Positions 1 to 6,992 are shown, counted from the stretch's first letter. The stretch: DNA of 38,385 nucleotides from Verrucomicrobiia bacterium (GCA_014239365.1 JAAZZB010000014.1:1-38385); one strand, 5' to 3'. The notes: generated by a model not told the origin, from the letters alone. Numbers and translations are program-made.

Positions 1-295
1 CGGCTTGCCGCTAAAGCCAACTCCCGCCCCTCACCGCGTAACGTCGGAGTTCAATCGCCGGGCGGCCAGTCAGAAACCCGGCAGCCCCAAAATCGGATGC
101 GGGGGGGCGTGCCTGCCGTTTGAGGCGGTCAGCACGGTGACGCATTAGCGCAGACAGATTGTTTTCGTAATTCCAATTTCATGTTCAATCGTGTCCCGCA
201 TTTGTCCCAGTTCATAGGTGTTTTGTACTGTTGATAACTGTGCAGCAGTTTGGAAAACCCCTTAAAACCTCGGAAAAATCACTCATAAATTCTCA
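1..295. other. Non-coding left end, possible integrated-element terminus
   Basis: I see no convincing gene here. There are GC-rich potential hairpins: GCCGGG/CCCGGC around 57-92, and CGTGC/GCACG with an inner CCG/CGG around 109-138. From about 150 the sequence becomes AT-richer and carries two direct copies of TGTCCC at 192-197 and 203-208. They are 11 bp apart, one helical turn, which resembles arm-type binding sites of tyrosine integrases. The 18-mer gttcaatcgccgggcggc at 49-66 recurs inverted at 4631-4648. The region ends at a tRNA-like 3' end, so the simplest reading is the edge of an integrated element lying mostly to the left of the window. That reading is inference. Confidence 0.35.
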
Positions 296-340
296 TTCGC
301 AACGCGAAGGTCTGGAGTTCGACTCTCCATGGCTCCACCA
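296..340 (+). tRNA. 3' part of a tRNA- or tmRNA-like gene, possible att remnant
   Basis: Positions 313-329 form a T arm: TGGAG, loop TTCGACT, CTCCA. They are followed by a 7-nt acceptor 3' strand TGGCTCC (330-336), discriminator A and encoded CCA (338-340). No matching 5' acceptor strand (GGAGCCA or GGGGCCA), D arm or good anticodon arm lies at tRNA distance upstream. The only local helix is a tight TTCGC/GCGAA hairpin at 296-308. The acceptor end resembles that of many tmRNA genes, but no tag-peptide reading frame is visible in the window. It may be the duplicated 3' end left by site-specific integration, or the true 3' end of a tmRNA that begins outside the window. Confidence 0.45.
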
Positions 341-379
341 TTTTTCTTTTTGTCTGAAAACTTTCCGCGTGCAATTGCT

Positions 380-1285
380 CTAACGCACGCCTTCCACGGG
401 GGGGAGGGGGCGGTAGTCTTTGGCGTCGGGATCGAGGAGGAGGACTTTGAAGGTCCAGTCTTTGCCGGGCTCGATGGTTTGGGTGTAGGCGGAGACGTTG
501 GCATCGGGGATGACTTGGCTGGCCCCATCAAGCAAGGCGAAGTTCACTTTCACGGCGAGGTATCGGTATTGGGAAATATTTTTGATCGTTCCAGTGATGT
601 ACTGAGCACCGTTATTTTTATCGGTGATGAGGCGGTGATCTTTGAGAAGGAGATCGGGATCTTTGACGATGCTTCCGGCTGGGGAGTTGGTGCCCGATTG
701 GGCGGCAGCGGCTTCGGCGGGGGTCAGTTCTTTGCGCAACCCAATTTTGACAAGTACCGCATGGCGGGTGCGTTGGCGCAGGCCAAAGGGTTTGCCGGTG
801 GTGGTCCATTGCAAAATAAGGACGAGTAGTTCGCAGGCAATAATGATACCGGCCACGAGCCGAAAAATTGTGGGACCGTTCCAATTACTGACGGTGGGCC
901 GACGATGGCCGCACTCCACGCAAACAGTTTCGTCTTCATCAAAGACGACTCCGCAGTTGACGCAGGCGTTTGGGTCATCGGGTTCGGCGGCGGGGATGGG
1001 TTCGGGCGTGGGTTTTTCAGTTTGCGGCGCAACAGCGGAAAGGGGATCGTGTTCCACTCGGCCGCGACTGGTGGGCGGCATCACGCTGCCGCGCCCGCCG
1101 CTGCTTTTCATTGGGGGCGGGGCTTGGGTAGTGATAGCTTGGGTGGAAGTGAGTTTGGGCTGGTGCAGTTCGGTGCCTTGGCCGCAATGGGGGCACGCCA
1201 CGATGGTGCCCTCAAAATCGAGAGGGTATTCCAGATGCTCGCCGCAGGTTTGGCAGGAGCATTTATACATTCCGGGCGCACTCAT
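380..1285 (-). CDS. Double zinc-ribbon, single-TM protein with FxLYD-like domain
   Basis: This 301-residue protein probably sits in the inner membrane. Near the N-terminus is a zinc ribbon (CQTCGEHLEY...CPHCG), followed by a Pro-rich linker. A second ribbon (CVNCG...CVECGH) lies about residues 107-130. A hydrophobic helix (about 140-160, LVAGIIIACELLVLILQW) follows. The C-terminal 90 residues look like an FxLYD-type beta domain (ITGTIKNISQYRYLAVKVNF). The start chosen is MSAPGMYKC at 1285, because it directly precedes the first ribbon; an upstream in-frame start would add nine poorly coding residues. Proteins of this architecture are usually annotated as hypothetical zinc-ribbon proteins, and the function is unknown. 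It is transcribed towards the left edge, away from the tRNA-Ser gene. Confidence 0.8.
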   Translation of the reverse strand: MSAPGMYKCSCQTCGEHLEYPLDFEGTIVACPHCGQGTELHQPKLTSTQAITTQAPPPMKSSGGRGSVMPPTSRGRVEHDPLSAVAPQTEKPTPEPIPAAEPDDPNACVNCGVVFDEDETVCVECGHRRPTVSNWNGPTIFRLVAGIIIACELLVLILQWTTTGKPFGLRQRTRHAVLVKIGLRKELTPAEAAAAQSGTNSPAGSIVKDPDLLLKDHRLITDKNNGAQYITGTIKNISQYRYLAVKVNFALLDGASQVIPDANVSAYTQTIEPGKDWTFKVLLLDPDAKDYRPLPPVEGVR

Positions 1286-1384
1286 TCGCGCGGCTATTGA
1301 AACGCGCTGCACGGAGGTGAAGCAAGGCCGAACTCACCGGAAAATCTTGCGGTGCGCCGCCGCCTCCGCCACAGTGCGCGTCCC

Positions 1385-1474
1385 GGAGGGGTGGCTGAGT
1401 GGACGAAGGCACACGCTTGGAAAGCGTGCGTAGGTTTACCCCTACCGCGGGTTCGAATCCCGCCCCCTCCGCCA
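1385..1474 (+). tRNA. tRNA-Ser (anticodon GGA)
   Basis: This is a complete class II tRNA with an encoded CCA end. Acceptor GGAGGGG (1385-1391) pairs with CCCCTCC (1464-1470), then comes discriminator G and CCA at 1472-1474. The anticodon stem CACGC/GCGTG encloses loop TTGGAAA, giving anticodon GGA, which reads UCC and UCU serine codons. A long variable arm (GTAGGTTTACCCCTAC) and the T arm GCGGG-TTCGAAT-CCCGC follow. The long variable arm and G discriminator are serine hallmarks. Confidence 0.97.
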
Positions 1475-1479
1475 TTTGA

Positions 1480-2382
1480 TCAGTTGTTTTCGGGGCGACC
1501 GGTCATCAGTTTAGAGATTTCATCGCGCCAAGTTTCTTCGTCTTCCGGAATCTTTGGGTTCTCGAAGCGGTCGAACACTTCGTCGTTTTCGTCGATCTCA
1601 AATTGTATTTGTGCAGCTTCCTTCGGTGTATGCCCGCAGAAGATGAGTTTTGTGAATGGCCGATACAGGCGATTGACTATATGAATGCTATAGTTGAGGA
1701 CTGAGTCTGGAAAGTTGGTGTTGTTGGACAATAAAAAGGGAAACCGGACGAACACCAGGTCTCTCTTCAAATCCGCTTCGTACAATCTGATCTGCTGACG
1801 TTGGTTCATGAGTTCCAACAAATCCCACACCCTTGTGCGTTGCGTGAACGTGTGACGAATGGGTATTTCGCAAATCGCTTCGAACCGAACGCCTCCCTTG
1901 TAATTGATCGTCAATGGAAATTCGCCGAACCGACCAGGCAACACTGCCCGCACTATCCCGTCCGCCAAATTGACTTGATGCTGAAAATCGCGGCCTTTGA
2001 GATGGTCGCCAAAGTTCCTTAAAAAAATGGTCACAGGTAGAGCGTGGGGGTTCGATGGGGTATCTGTGGTCCATGATGTTTCCTTGTCCATCAATTGTTG
2101 AATGACGTTGAGCGGCACAAACCGCTCAGCCTCAAAGCAATGCTCTGATTCGTCGCTGTTCGCGGGGATCACATCGTCATCAAGTAGATTCACAAATCCT
2201 TCGAGGTAAAGGCCCACACACGGTTCGCCGGTGTCGTAGCTGGTAGATTTTAGCACTTTGCGAATGATGCACACTTCGCCCAATTGCGGCATCCGATTCA
2301 TCTTGTCATCTGAAGGGCGCCGTTGATCGTCAATCAACAAAACTTGCTCGCCGCAGTTCCATTTCATTTTTTGTTTCATCAT
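1480..2382 (-). CDS. Hypothetical protein with SH3-like N-terminal segment
   Basis: I do not recognise this 300-residue protein with certainty. The N-terminal 90 residues (WNCGEQVLLIDDQ ... LGEVCIIRKVL ... CVGLYLEGFVN ... ERFVPLN) have the pattern of small SH3-like domains found in phage and plasmid proteins. The rest is soluble, acidic at the C-terminus and has no clear motif. I chose the ATG at 2382 because GGAG lies six bases before it; a TTG four codons upstream would place that site inside the gene. Its stop lies only a few bases beyond the tRNA-Ser 3' end, and it shares direction with the GIY-YIG-like gene upstream. Base composition is lower in GC than the housekeeping genes further right, which fits an accessory origin. 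Confidence 0.65.
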   Translation of the reverse strand: MMKQKMKWNCGEQVLLIDDQRRPSDDKMNRMPQLGEVCIIRKVLKSTSYDTGEPCVGLYLEGFVNLLDDDVIPANSDESEHCFEAERFVPLNVIQQLMDKETSWTTDTPSNPHALPVTIFLRNFGDHLKGRDFQHQVNLADGIVRAVLPGRFGEFPLTINYKGGVRFEAICEIPIRHTFTQRTRVWDLLELMNQRQQIRLYEADLKRDLVFVRFPFLLSNNTNFPDSVLNYSIHIVNRLYRPFTKLIFCGHTPKEAAQIQFEIDENDEVFDRFENPKIPEDEETWRDEISKLMTGRPENN

Positions 2383-2403
2383 CTGTGTCTCCAATTCGTA
2401 TTG

Positions 2404-2724
2404 TTATTTCTGCCACACGGGATATCCCTGCGCCCGCAGCGACTCGGCGTGTGCCCTTTCCATTTTCACGGCATCATCGTGAGTCATTGGATTCAAATGC
2501 GCATACAAATCCGGCCGCAGCTTCAGCCCGAATCGCATGACAATGCGCGAGGCCTTGGGGCCGGTTTTATGTTTTTGGAAACGCTGCTCCGGCGTCAGTC
2601 CCGTACGGCCCACGTAAAGGCAGGGCAGTGCAGGGTCATGCCCCACATTGGCTTCAATGAACTTGGGTTTGGCTTTCACCGCCTCGTCCAATTCGATCAC
2701 ATACACGTTTTTGTTTTTTTTCAT
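2404..2724 (-). CDS. GIY-YIG-like small protein, copy 1
   Basis: This 106-residue protein resembles the GIY-YIG fold used by small endonucleases. VYVIELD (7-13) sits where GIY is expected, CLYVGRTG (35-42) corresponds to YIG, an Arg follows in QRFQKH, and a Glu occurs in the later helix (KMERAHAESLRAQGY). The canonical first Gly-Ile-Tyr is not exact, so nuclease activity is uncertain. A clear paralogue with the same motif order and the same PVWQ/AVWQ ending lies at 5761-6084. It is upstream of, and co-directional with, the SH3-like hypothetical gene, with about 20 bases between them. Possible roles are DNA cleavage, defence or mobile-element function. Confidence 0.75.
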   Translation of the reverse strand: MKKNKNVYVIELDEAVKAKPKFIEANVGHDPALPCLYVGRTGLTPEQRFQKHKTGPKASRIVMRFGLKLRPDLYAHLNPMTHDDAVKMERAHAESLRAQGYPVWQK

Positions 2725-2754
2725 GGTCGTGGTCGAAGAGCGTATGAGGAGGTA

Positions 2755-2815
2755 CTCCCCCCTCCCTCTCTTCTTCTTTCTCTACTACGTAGAGAAGAAG
2801 AGAGGGAGGGGGGAG
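2755..2815. repeat. Long polypyrimidine/polypurine hairpin
   Basis: This is an inverted repeat of about 27-31 bp. The left arm (2755-2785) is almost pure C/T and the right arm (2789-2815) almost pure A/G, with a three-base asymmetry and the centre tactacgta. It lies between two genes on the minus strand. There is no terminal T-run typical of a rho-independent terminator, although it could still stop or stabilise transcripts. The homopurine/homopyrimidine mirror character could also favour triplex DNA. Confidence 0.8.
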
Positions 2816-2849
2816 GTTCCCTGTGGTCGGATCCGAAGTCCGAAGGAAT

Positions 2850-2892
2850 CCATCGGCGGGGCCAAGCGCCGCGCTTGGAGCCCCGCCGATGG
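2850..2892. repeat. Nested perfect palindrome downstream of vWA gene
   Basis: A 13-bp perfect inverted repeat (2850-2862 with 2880-2892, CCATCGGCGGGGC) encloses a second hairpin, CCAAGCG/CGCTTGG (2862-2868 with 2872-2878), with only three loop bases. It begins 14 bases beyond the vWA stop codon on the minus strand. No T-run follows, so it is more likely an interspersed REP-like palindrome or a transcript-stabilising hairpin than a classic terminator. Confidence 0.75.
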
Positions 2893-2906
2893 CTATGACC
2901 GGCTAC

Positions 2907-4292
2907 TTACTGAACATCCGTTTCGGTGTCCGGTGCGGGGTCAAGGAAGGTGATGCCCTGCGGTTTTCTTTTCACATTTCGGGTCGATGTTTTGTATTTC
3001 GGCAAGGGCGCGTCCGAGCTCCAGTGCGAGGCGGTTTTCATATAGAGCGCCTGGCTGGATTCAAAACAAGCCCGCTTGCGGGTTCCGGCATTGTACACGC
3101 CGCGCTGAATAGTTTTCCTCAGCCGGAGCAACGGATTGATCGCATCCTCTAACCCATTGACCCCTTCCAATGCCTGCAACCGGTCGATGGAAGTTTTCAG
3201 CAAGTCCAACGCGCCATCAATGTCGTGCGCGTCCATCAACTGCGTCACTTCACTCAGTGTCTTGCCCGATTGCTGGATGCTTGTCCAAGTGATCACTTCG
3301 CCGTTGGGCTTCACTTCCGCCGGATCCTGCGTCGCCTTAACACGGATGACTTGGTGAAAGGTCTCCGAGACAATGCCGTCCTCACGGATTTCGTCGTAGA
3401 GCACCTCCACATCCAGCAGCCCCTCGCCTTCCAGCGAAACCACCGGCTTACCATCCACCACCGGAATCGGCAGCCCGTCCATGGCCCAGCACACCACCTG
3501 CTCCTCTTCACTCACCAGATCGCCCATAGCAAATTCACGCCGGCCGTCGGGCAAAGCAACCTCCGGCTGCGATCCCAACGGCTGCAAGTTGTCGCAAAAA
3601 TCCAGCGACTTGATCCGCACCCGGATGTTTTGCGCGCTGAGATTTTGCAGGCCGTCCAATTCCGATTCAAAAATCGCCGGCAACTTGTCCGCATGATTGG
3701 CATCATAAAACTGGCCGTTCGTTTGCTTGGCCAAATTCGAGAGCAAATCTTCATCATAACCATCACCGAACCCGAGCGTAGACGTCCGGATTTTGTCGCT
3801 CTCCAGCCCCGCACTGACGATCGATTCCACCAGCTCCGGCTCCGCAATGCCATGATTCAAAAGCCCGTCACTCAACAGCATCATGCGACGAATCACCCCC
3901 GGCTCCGCCTTTTTCAATTCATCGCGACCCAACATCCAACCGCCTGTTAAATTGGTGGCCCCTCGGGCTTGGATATCTTTGATCTGCTGCGTCACCGCCG
4001 CCTTGTCCGTTACGGCTTGCAACGGAAACACTGTATTTGCTTCGTGATCAAATACCACCAGCGCAAACTGATCTTCTGTACGCAGATTGCGCACGACAAG
4101 CGCCGCCGCCTCTTTCGCCCGCTCCAGCGCCGCGCCAAGCATTGATCCGCTACGATCCAGCACCACACAAAACGCCAAAGCCTGTTTCCGCACTGCTTCG
4201 GTGGCTTCCGCCTCAAATTTCAGTGCGAAATGAATCGGTTGATGTGTGTTAGCGAGGATGGTTTCATAATCGAGATAAGGTTTTATTTCCAT
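2907..4292 (-). CDS. von Willebrand factor A (vWA) domain protein
   Basis: This 461-residue soluble protein has no signal peptide. Residues about 38-215 form a vWA domain with a complete metal-ion-dependent adhesion site: DRSGS (46-50), the Thr of ATNLTGG and the Asp of LLSDG. Beyond it is a beta-rich region of about 150 residues, then a helical stretch (GALDLLKTSIDRLQALEG). Bacterial vWA proteins of this cytosolic kind bind metal and mediate protein-protein contacts, often with ATPases. No ATPase gene is adjacent here, so the partner is unknown. The ATG at 4292 begins the conserved-looking protein. A small inverted repeat TGGGAC/GTCCCA (4316-4334) lies about 23 bases upstream of the start and could be an operator. 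Confidence 0.88.
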   Translation of the reverse strand: MEIKPYLDYETILANTHQPIHFALKFEAEATEAVRKQALAFCVVLDRSGSMLGAALERAKEAAALVVRNLRTEDQFALVVFDHEANTVFPLQAVTDKAAVTQQIKDIQARGATNLTGGWMLGRDELKKAEPGVIRRMMLLSDGLLNHGIAEPELVESIVSAGLESDKIRTSTLGFGDGYDEDLLSNLAKQTNGQFYDANHADKLPAIFESELDGLQNLSAQNIRVRIKSLDFCDNLQPLGSQPEVALPDGRREFAMGDLVSEEEQVVCWAMDGLPIPVVDGKPVVSLEGEGLLDVEVLYDEIREDGIVSETFHQVIRVKATQDPAEVKPNGEVITWTSIQQSGKTLSEVTQLMDAHDIDGALDLLKTSIDRLQALEGVNGLEDAINPLLRLRKTIQRGVYNAGTRKRACFESSQALYMKTASHWSSDAPLPKYKTSTRNVKRKPQGITFLDPAPDTETDVQ

Positions 4293-4410
4293 AAGTTGCT
4301 ACTATAACACACTATTGGGACAAATACAGTCCCACCTGAAAATAAATGAAAATAATTTTAATTGCCAATAACCAGTGAACAGCCGGTGCATACGAACTAA
4401 CAACTCCGGC

Positions 4411-4438
4411 TTGGCTGCGGCTGAGTTTGTGATAAATT
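4411..4438 (+). promoter_or_regulatory. Possible promoter of the structured RNA
   Basis: TTGGCT (4411-4416) and TAAATT (4433-4438) are separated by 16 bases and resemble -35 and -10 elements, with a TG nearby. Transcription would start about 4445, just before the first hairpin of the structured RNA. The surrounding 4293-4440 holds no gene. This is a pattern match only. Confidence 0.3.
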
Positions 4439-4444
4439 TTTCTG

Positions 4445-4676
4445 CGTTGAGCGGCTCTTCGGAGCCCCTCGGTCAGCCAGCTGGCCACGGGAGCGGGACC
4501 CTTCGGGAGAGCGCCCCCAACCCAAAGTAGCCCTTCGGGGACACGGAACGGGGTCAATCGGCAGGTGTCCTACCAAGGGCATTGACCTTCGAGAGAAAGC
4601 CCGCAAGGGCCGGATCGAAAAGGATTGGTAGCCGCCCGGCGATTGAACTTCGGTTTGGTTCAAGGGCGGCTTTTTT
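4445..4676 (+). ncRNA. Unassigned structured RNA or leader with terminator
   Basis: This gene-free stretch on the plus strand folds by eye into a series of helices. They are GGCTC-TTCG-GAGCC (4453-4466), GGTCAGC/GCTGGCC (4471-4486), two CCC-TTC-GGG hairpins (4499-4507, 4531-4539), GGTCAAT/ATTGACC (4552-4587), and TTCGA/TCGAA around GCCC-GCAA-GGGC (4588-4619). CTACCA (4570-4575), in the loop of the fifth helix, can pair with TGGTAG (4626-4631), making a pseudoknot that touches the first base of the terminator. I looked for signatures of RNase P, SRP, 6S, tmRNA and common riboswitches and found none. It is either a free sRNA or a regulatory leader of the NERD gene, which begins 55 bases after the T-run. 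Confidence 0.6.
4631..4676 (+). terminator. Rho-independent terminator of the structured RNA
   Basis: The stem GCCGCCC (4631-4637) with GGGCGGC (4664-4670) is extended internally by TTGAAC (4643-4648) with GTTCAA (4658-4663). It is followed immediately by six T (4671-4676). Orientation is plus, so it ends the RNA upstream or attenuates transcription into the NERD gene. Confidence 0.88.
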
Positions 4677-4730
4677 GTTATCGGGTATGCTTTCCTTGCC
4701 TGAAATCTTTCAATTAGCTACGCTCTTCGT

Positions 4731-5579
4731 ATGAATTCCCAAGCGCTCGTTCTGTTAATTACTCCCATCCTCTTGCTATTGGCAGTTGTTACCATTTGGA
4801 AGTGGTGGCACTCACTTGGCAATCGACGTGCCCCCTCTGATGAGAAACTGTTGCGAGCCCCTGGCGAGTGGTTGACGGAACAGCAAGGTGAAATCGAAAT
4901 CAAAATAATAATGATAATGACCGGTATTTTTTTCGGGCCGACGATCATCTTAGCACAGTCGACACAAGTTAACCTCAATGGAATCGAAGTTGCAGTTTGT
5001 GTCGTGACAATCTGTGTTGCCATTTTCTTTATGTGGAAGTTGTTAACCAAAAGCAGCAACTTCCGTCTCGGACTCCTAGGCGAACGCGCGGTGGGTGAGG
5101 AATTAAATAAACTGATGCTCAACGGCTGCCACGTTTACCATGACTTCAAAAAAGACCAAGGCGGTAATATTGACCATGTGATTATTGCGCCTTCCGGCGT
5201 CTACTGCGTTGAAACCAAATGCCGACGCAAACGCAAAGGAAAAGCTGGCCGGAAGGAACATGAAATTATCTTTGATGGAGAACGACTCCACTTCCCTCAT
5301 GGCTCCGATACTCACGGTGTGCAACAGACTCTAAAAAACTCAAGCGAACTGGCCCGCTGGCTATCCAGCGCGACTGGCGAAAAAATTGCAGTCAAAGGCA
5401 TCCTCACCTTCCCGGGCTGGTATGTTTCCACACGCAAGATGTCAAAAAATCTCCGCGTTTTGAATCCCAAACAAATCCCGACAGCGATCGCCAGCGACAA
5501 AGAACTCGTTCTGGATTCAAAGCTAACGCAGCAGATCGTTCATCAACTCGAGCAACGCTGCCGAAATGTTAAAATGTAA
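4731..5579 (+). CDS. Membrane-anchored NERD-domain protein
   Basis: This 282-residue protein has three predicted membrane helices (about 5-23, 57-76, 86-105) and a NERD (nuclease-related domain) at about 112-215. The domain shows LGERAVGEELNKL, then IDHVIIAPSGVYCVETKC, which holds the Asp (148) and Glu-x-Lys (161-163) of the PD-(D/E)XK-like core. NERD proteins are widespread and often linked to DNA processing or mobile elements, but few have a proven activity. The Asp and E-x-K are intact, so a metal-dependent nuclease is possible. It follows a structured RNA and terminator whose read-through would control it. No neighbour shares its direction except the broken CPXCG gene, 9 bases downstream. 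Confidence 0.85.
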   Translation: MNSQALVLLITPILLLLAVVTIWKWWHSLGNRRAPSDEKLLRAPGEWLTEQQGEIEIKIIMIMTGIFFGPTIILAQSTQVNLNGIEVAVCVVTICVAIFFMWKLLTKSSNFRLGLLGERAVGEELNKLMLNGCHVYHDFKKDQGGNIDHVIIAPSGVYCVETKCRRKRKGKAGRKEHEIIFDGERLHFPHGSDTHGVQQTLKNSSELARWLSSATGEKIAVKGILTFPGWYVSTRKMSKNLRVLNPKQIPTAIASDKELVLDSKLTQQIVHQLEQRCRNVKM

Positions 5580-5588
5580 ACCGTACTT

Positions 5589-5740
5589 ATGCCTTCCTCC
5601 TCAATCACCTGCCCATTTTGTGGCCAAGCGTTTGATGTGTTGCTGGACGACATCGATGGGCAATAAAGCCTCATCACCGATTGCGAGATTTGTTGTCGGC
5701 CAATCGGGGTGAAGACTTCCATTGCGAAGTGGGTTTGTGA
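5589..5740 (+). pseudogene. Decayed CPXCG-type zinc protein
   Basis: ATG at 5589 encodes MPSSSITCPFCGQAFDVLLD, then meets an in-frame TAA at residue 26 (GQ-stop). The same frame then continues SLITDCEICCRPIG. Together the parts match the CPXCG Cys-rich family pattern, CPxCG then about 25 residues then DCxxCCRP, in proteins of about 60 residues. A CAA-to-TAA change would explain the stop. After CCRPIG the frame runs on into unrelated sequence, whereas the -1 frame gives GEDFHCEVGL and a TGA at 5738-5740, a plausible original C-terminus. So there is probably one nonsense change and one frameshift. Read-through, recoding or a sequencing error are alternatives. Confidence 0.7.
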
Positions 5741-5760
5741 TCCATTAAAGTTTCAGCCCC

Positions 5761-6084
5761 TCAATTCTGCCAAACAGCATAACCTTCCGCCCGCAAATCC
5801 TCCGCCAGCGAAATCTCTTTTGCCGCCGCCGTCTCGTAGCTCATCGGGTTGTAGCACTCGTAAATCTCCGGCAACAAATGCAGCCCGAATTGTTTCACAT
5901 ACCCGCTGGCTTTGTAGCCGCGCTTGTGATTCTCAAACCGCACCTCGGGATCCAACCCCGTCATCCCCACGTACAGACAGGAAAGGTAAGGATCAAAATT
6001 CGGATTCGCGGCGCAAAACTTTTTCTCCTTCAGCACCGCTTCATCCAGTTCAACCACGTACACGCTATGATGTTTCTTAGCCAT
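5761..6084 (-). CDS. GIY-YIG-like small protein, copy 2
   Basis: This 107-residue paralogue of the protein at 2404-2724 has the motif series VYVVELD, CLYVGMTG, EVRFENHKRG, KASGYVKQFGLHL and a final AEGYAVWQN. As in copy 1, the YVG half of the GIY-YIG motif is clear and the GIY half is replaced by VYV. The two copies are much diverged outside these motifs, so the duplication is old or they arrived separately. The gene lies downstream of and co-directional with the ADP-ribosylglycohydrolase gene (30 bases apart), suggesting co-transcription. Function unknown; a small nuclease is the best guess. Confidence 0.75.
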   Translation of the reverse strand: MAKKHHSVYVVELDEAVLKEKKFCAANPNFDPYLSCLYVGMTGLDPEVRFENHKRGYKASGYVKQFGLHLLPEIYECYNPMSYETAAAKEISLAEDLRAEGYAVWQN

Positions 6085-6114
6085 ATCAGAAAAAAATTGT
6101 GGTTGGTTGGTTGT

Positions 6115-6891
6115 TTATTTTTTCCGCACATACTTGCTGCAAAACTTTTCCGCAATCTCAAGTAAATCGGGCGTGAGTCGGAATTTCGCTTCTTCTGAAA
6201 TCTCAGCGGGCACATCGCCGTAATAGGCTTCGGCAATGCCGCCGGTGATACAGGCGAGGGTGTCGCTGTCGCCGCCCAGAGAAATAGCATTGCGGATGGC
6301 GTCTTCGTATGATTTGGATTCCAAAAAACAAATCACCGCTTCCGGGACGGTGCCTTGACAGGATTCATCGAAGTGATAGTTGGGCCGAATCTCATCCACA
6401 GTACGATCGAGGTCGTAGCGAAAACGGCGTGTAATTTCTTCGCAGATATTTGCCTTGCCGCTGCCGGTGCGCGCCAGAAATACCGCCAACGCGGTGGCCT
6501 GTGCGCCTTTGACTCCCTCGGGATGATCATGGGAAACTTCCGCTGTTTTTTCGGCTTCGATAAGCACATCCGCCACCGTGTCGAATGCAAACCCGACGGG
6601 ACTCACCCGCATCGCGGCGCCGTTGCCCCAGCTTTCATAAGGTCCCGGGTTGGATGTGCCGAGCCATTCACTGAATCTGCTGCCGTAGCTGGCATCGGGA
6701 TAAGCGTTGCCGAAGGCCCAAATCTCCTCGCCATAATCGCCCCCTTCTAAAATCGCCTTGGCGACGGCGAGCGTAAGAATGCTGTCATCGGTGAAAAAAC
6801 TATCCCCTCGGAAAAGCGGAAAATCTTTGCTCGGCAGATTATCAAACTCGTACACCGAGCCAATCATATCTCCTGCAATCGCGCCGATCAT
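6115..6891 (-). CDS. ADP-ribosylglycohydrolase family protein
   Basis: This 258-residue protein belongs to the DraG/ARH family, which removes ADP-ribose from proteins or small molecules using two metal ions. Seen: MIGAIAGDMIGSVYE at the N-terminus, the metal-binding FFTDDS (about 33-37), WGNGAAMRVSP in the middle, and SLGGDSDTLACITGG near the end, the second metal-binding signature. All key Asp residues are present, so it is probably active. The start is the ATG at 6891, immediately before the conserved core; the further upstream option is a TTG. The GIY-YIG-like gene follows 30 bases downstream. No ADP-ribosyltransferase toxin is recognisable in the window. Confidence 0.93.
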   Translation of the reverse strand: MIGAIAGDMIGSVYEFDNLPSKDFPLFRGDSFFTDDSILTLAVAKAILEGGDYGEEIWAFGNAYPDASYGSRFSEWLGTSNPGPYESWGNGAAMRVSPVGFAFDTVADVLIEAEKTAEVSHDHPEGVKGAQATALAVFLARTGSGKANICEEITRRFRYDLDRTVDEIRPNYHFDESCQGTVPEAVICFLESKSYEDAIRNAISLGGDSDTLACITGGIAEAYYGDVPAEISEEAKFRLTPDLLEIAEKFCSKYVRKK

Positions 6892-6992
6892 CGCGCCTAA
6901 TGTATCGACCCTTAACCATTGAATCAAGTCGGAGTGTTTGCCGCCAATGACTTTTCTTTGACAGTGGGCTTGGGGTGGAGTTTGGTTTCTAC

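Noticed and set aside
1-340. Complete tmRNA ending at 340
   Set aside because: The acceptor end fits, but no tag peptide ending in -LAA-stop can be read and the usual conserved 3' segment before the T arm is absent. Not excluded if the gene starts outside the window.
4316-4334. Inverted repeat TGGGAC/GTCCCA upstream of the vWA gene as an operator
   Set aside because: Only six-base arms and no regulator gene adjacent. Mentioned with the vWA gene but not called as a site.
4445-4676. RNase P RNA, SRP RNA, 6S RNA or guanidine/glycine riboswitch
   Set aside because: Short motifs such as ACACGG or GGGAGAG occur, but the ordered conserved elements of these families are missing.
5709-6080. 123-residue plus-strand open frame after the CPXCG gene
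   Set aside because: It is Pro/Ser-rich and antisense to the GIY-YIG-like copy 2. Only its very start belongs to the decayed CPXCG frame.
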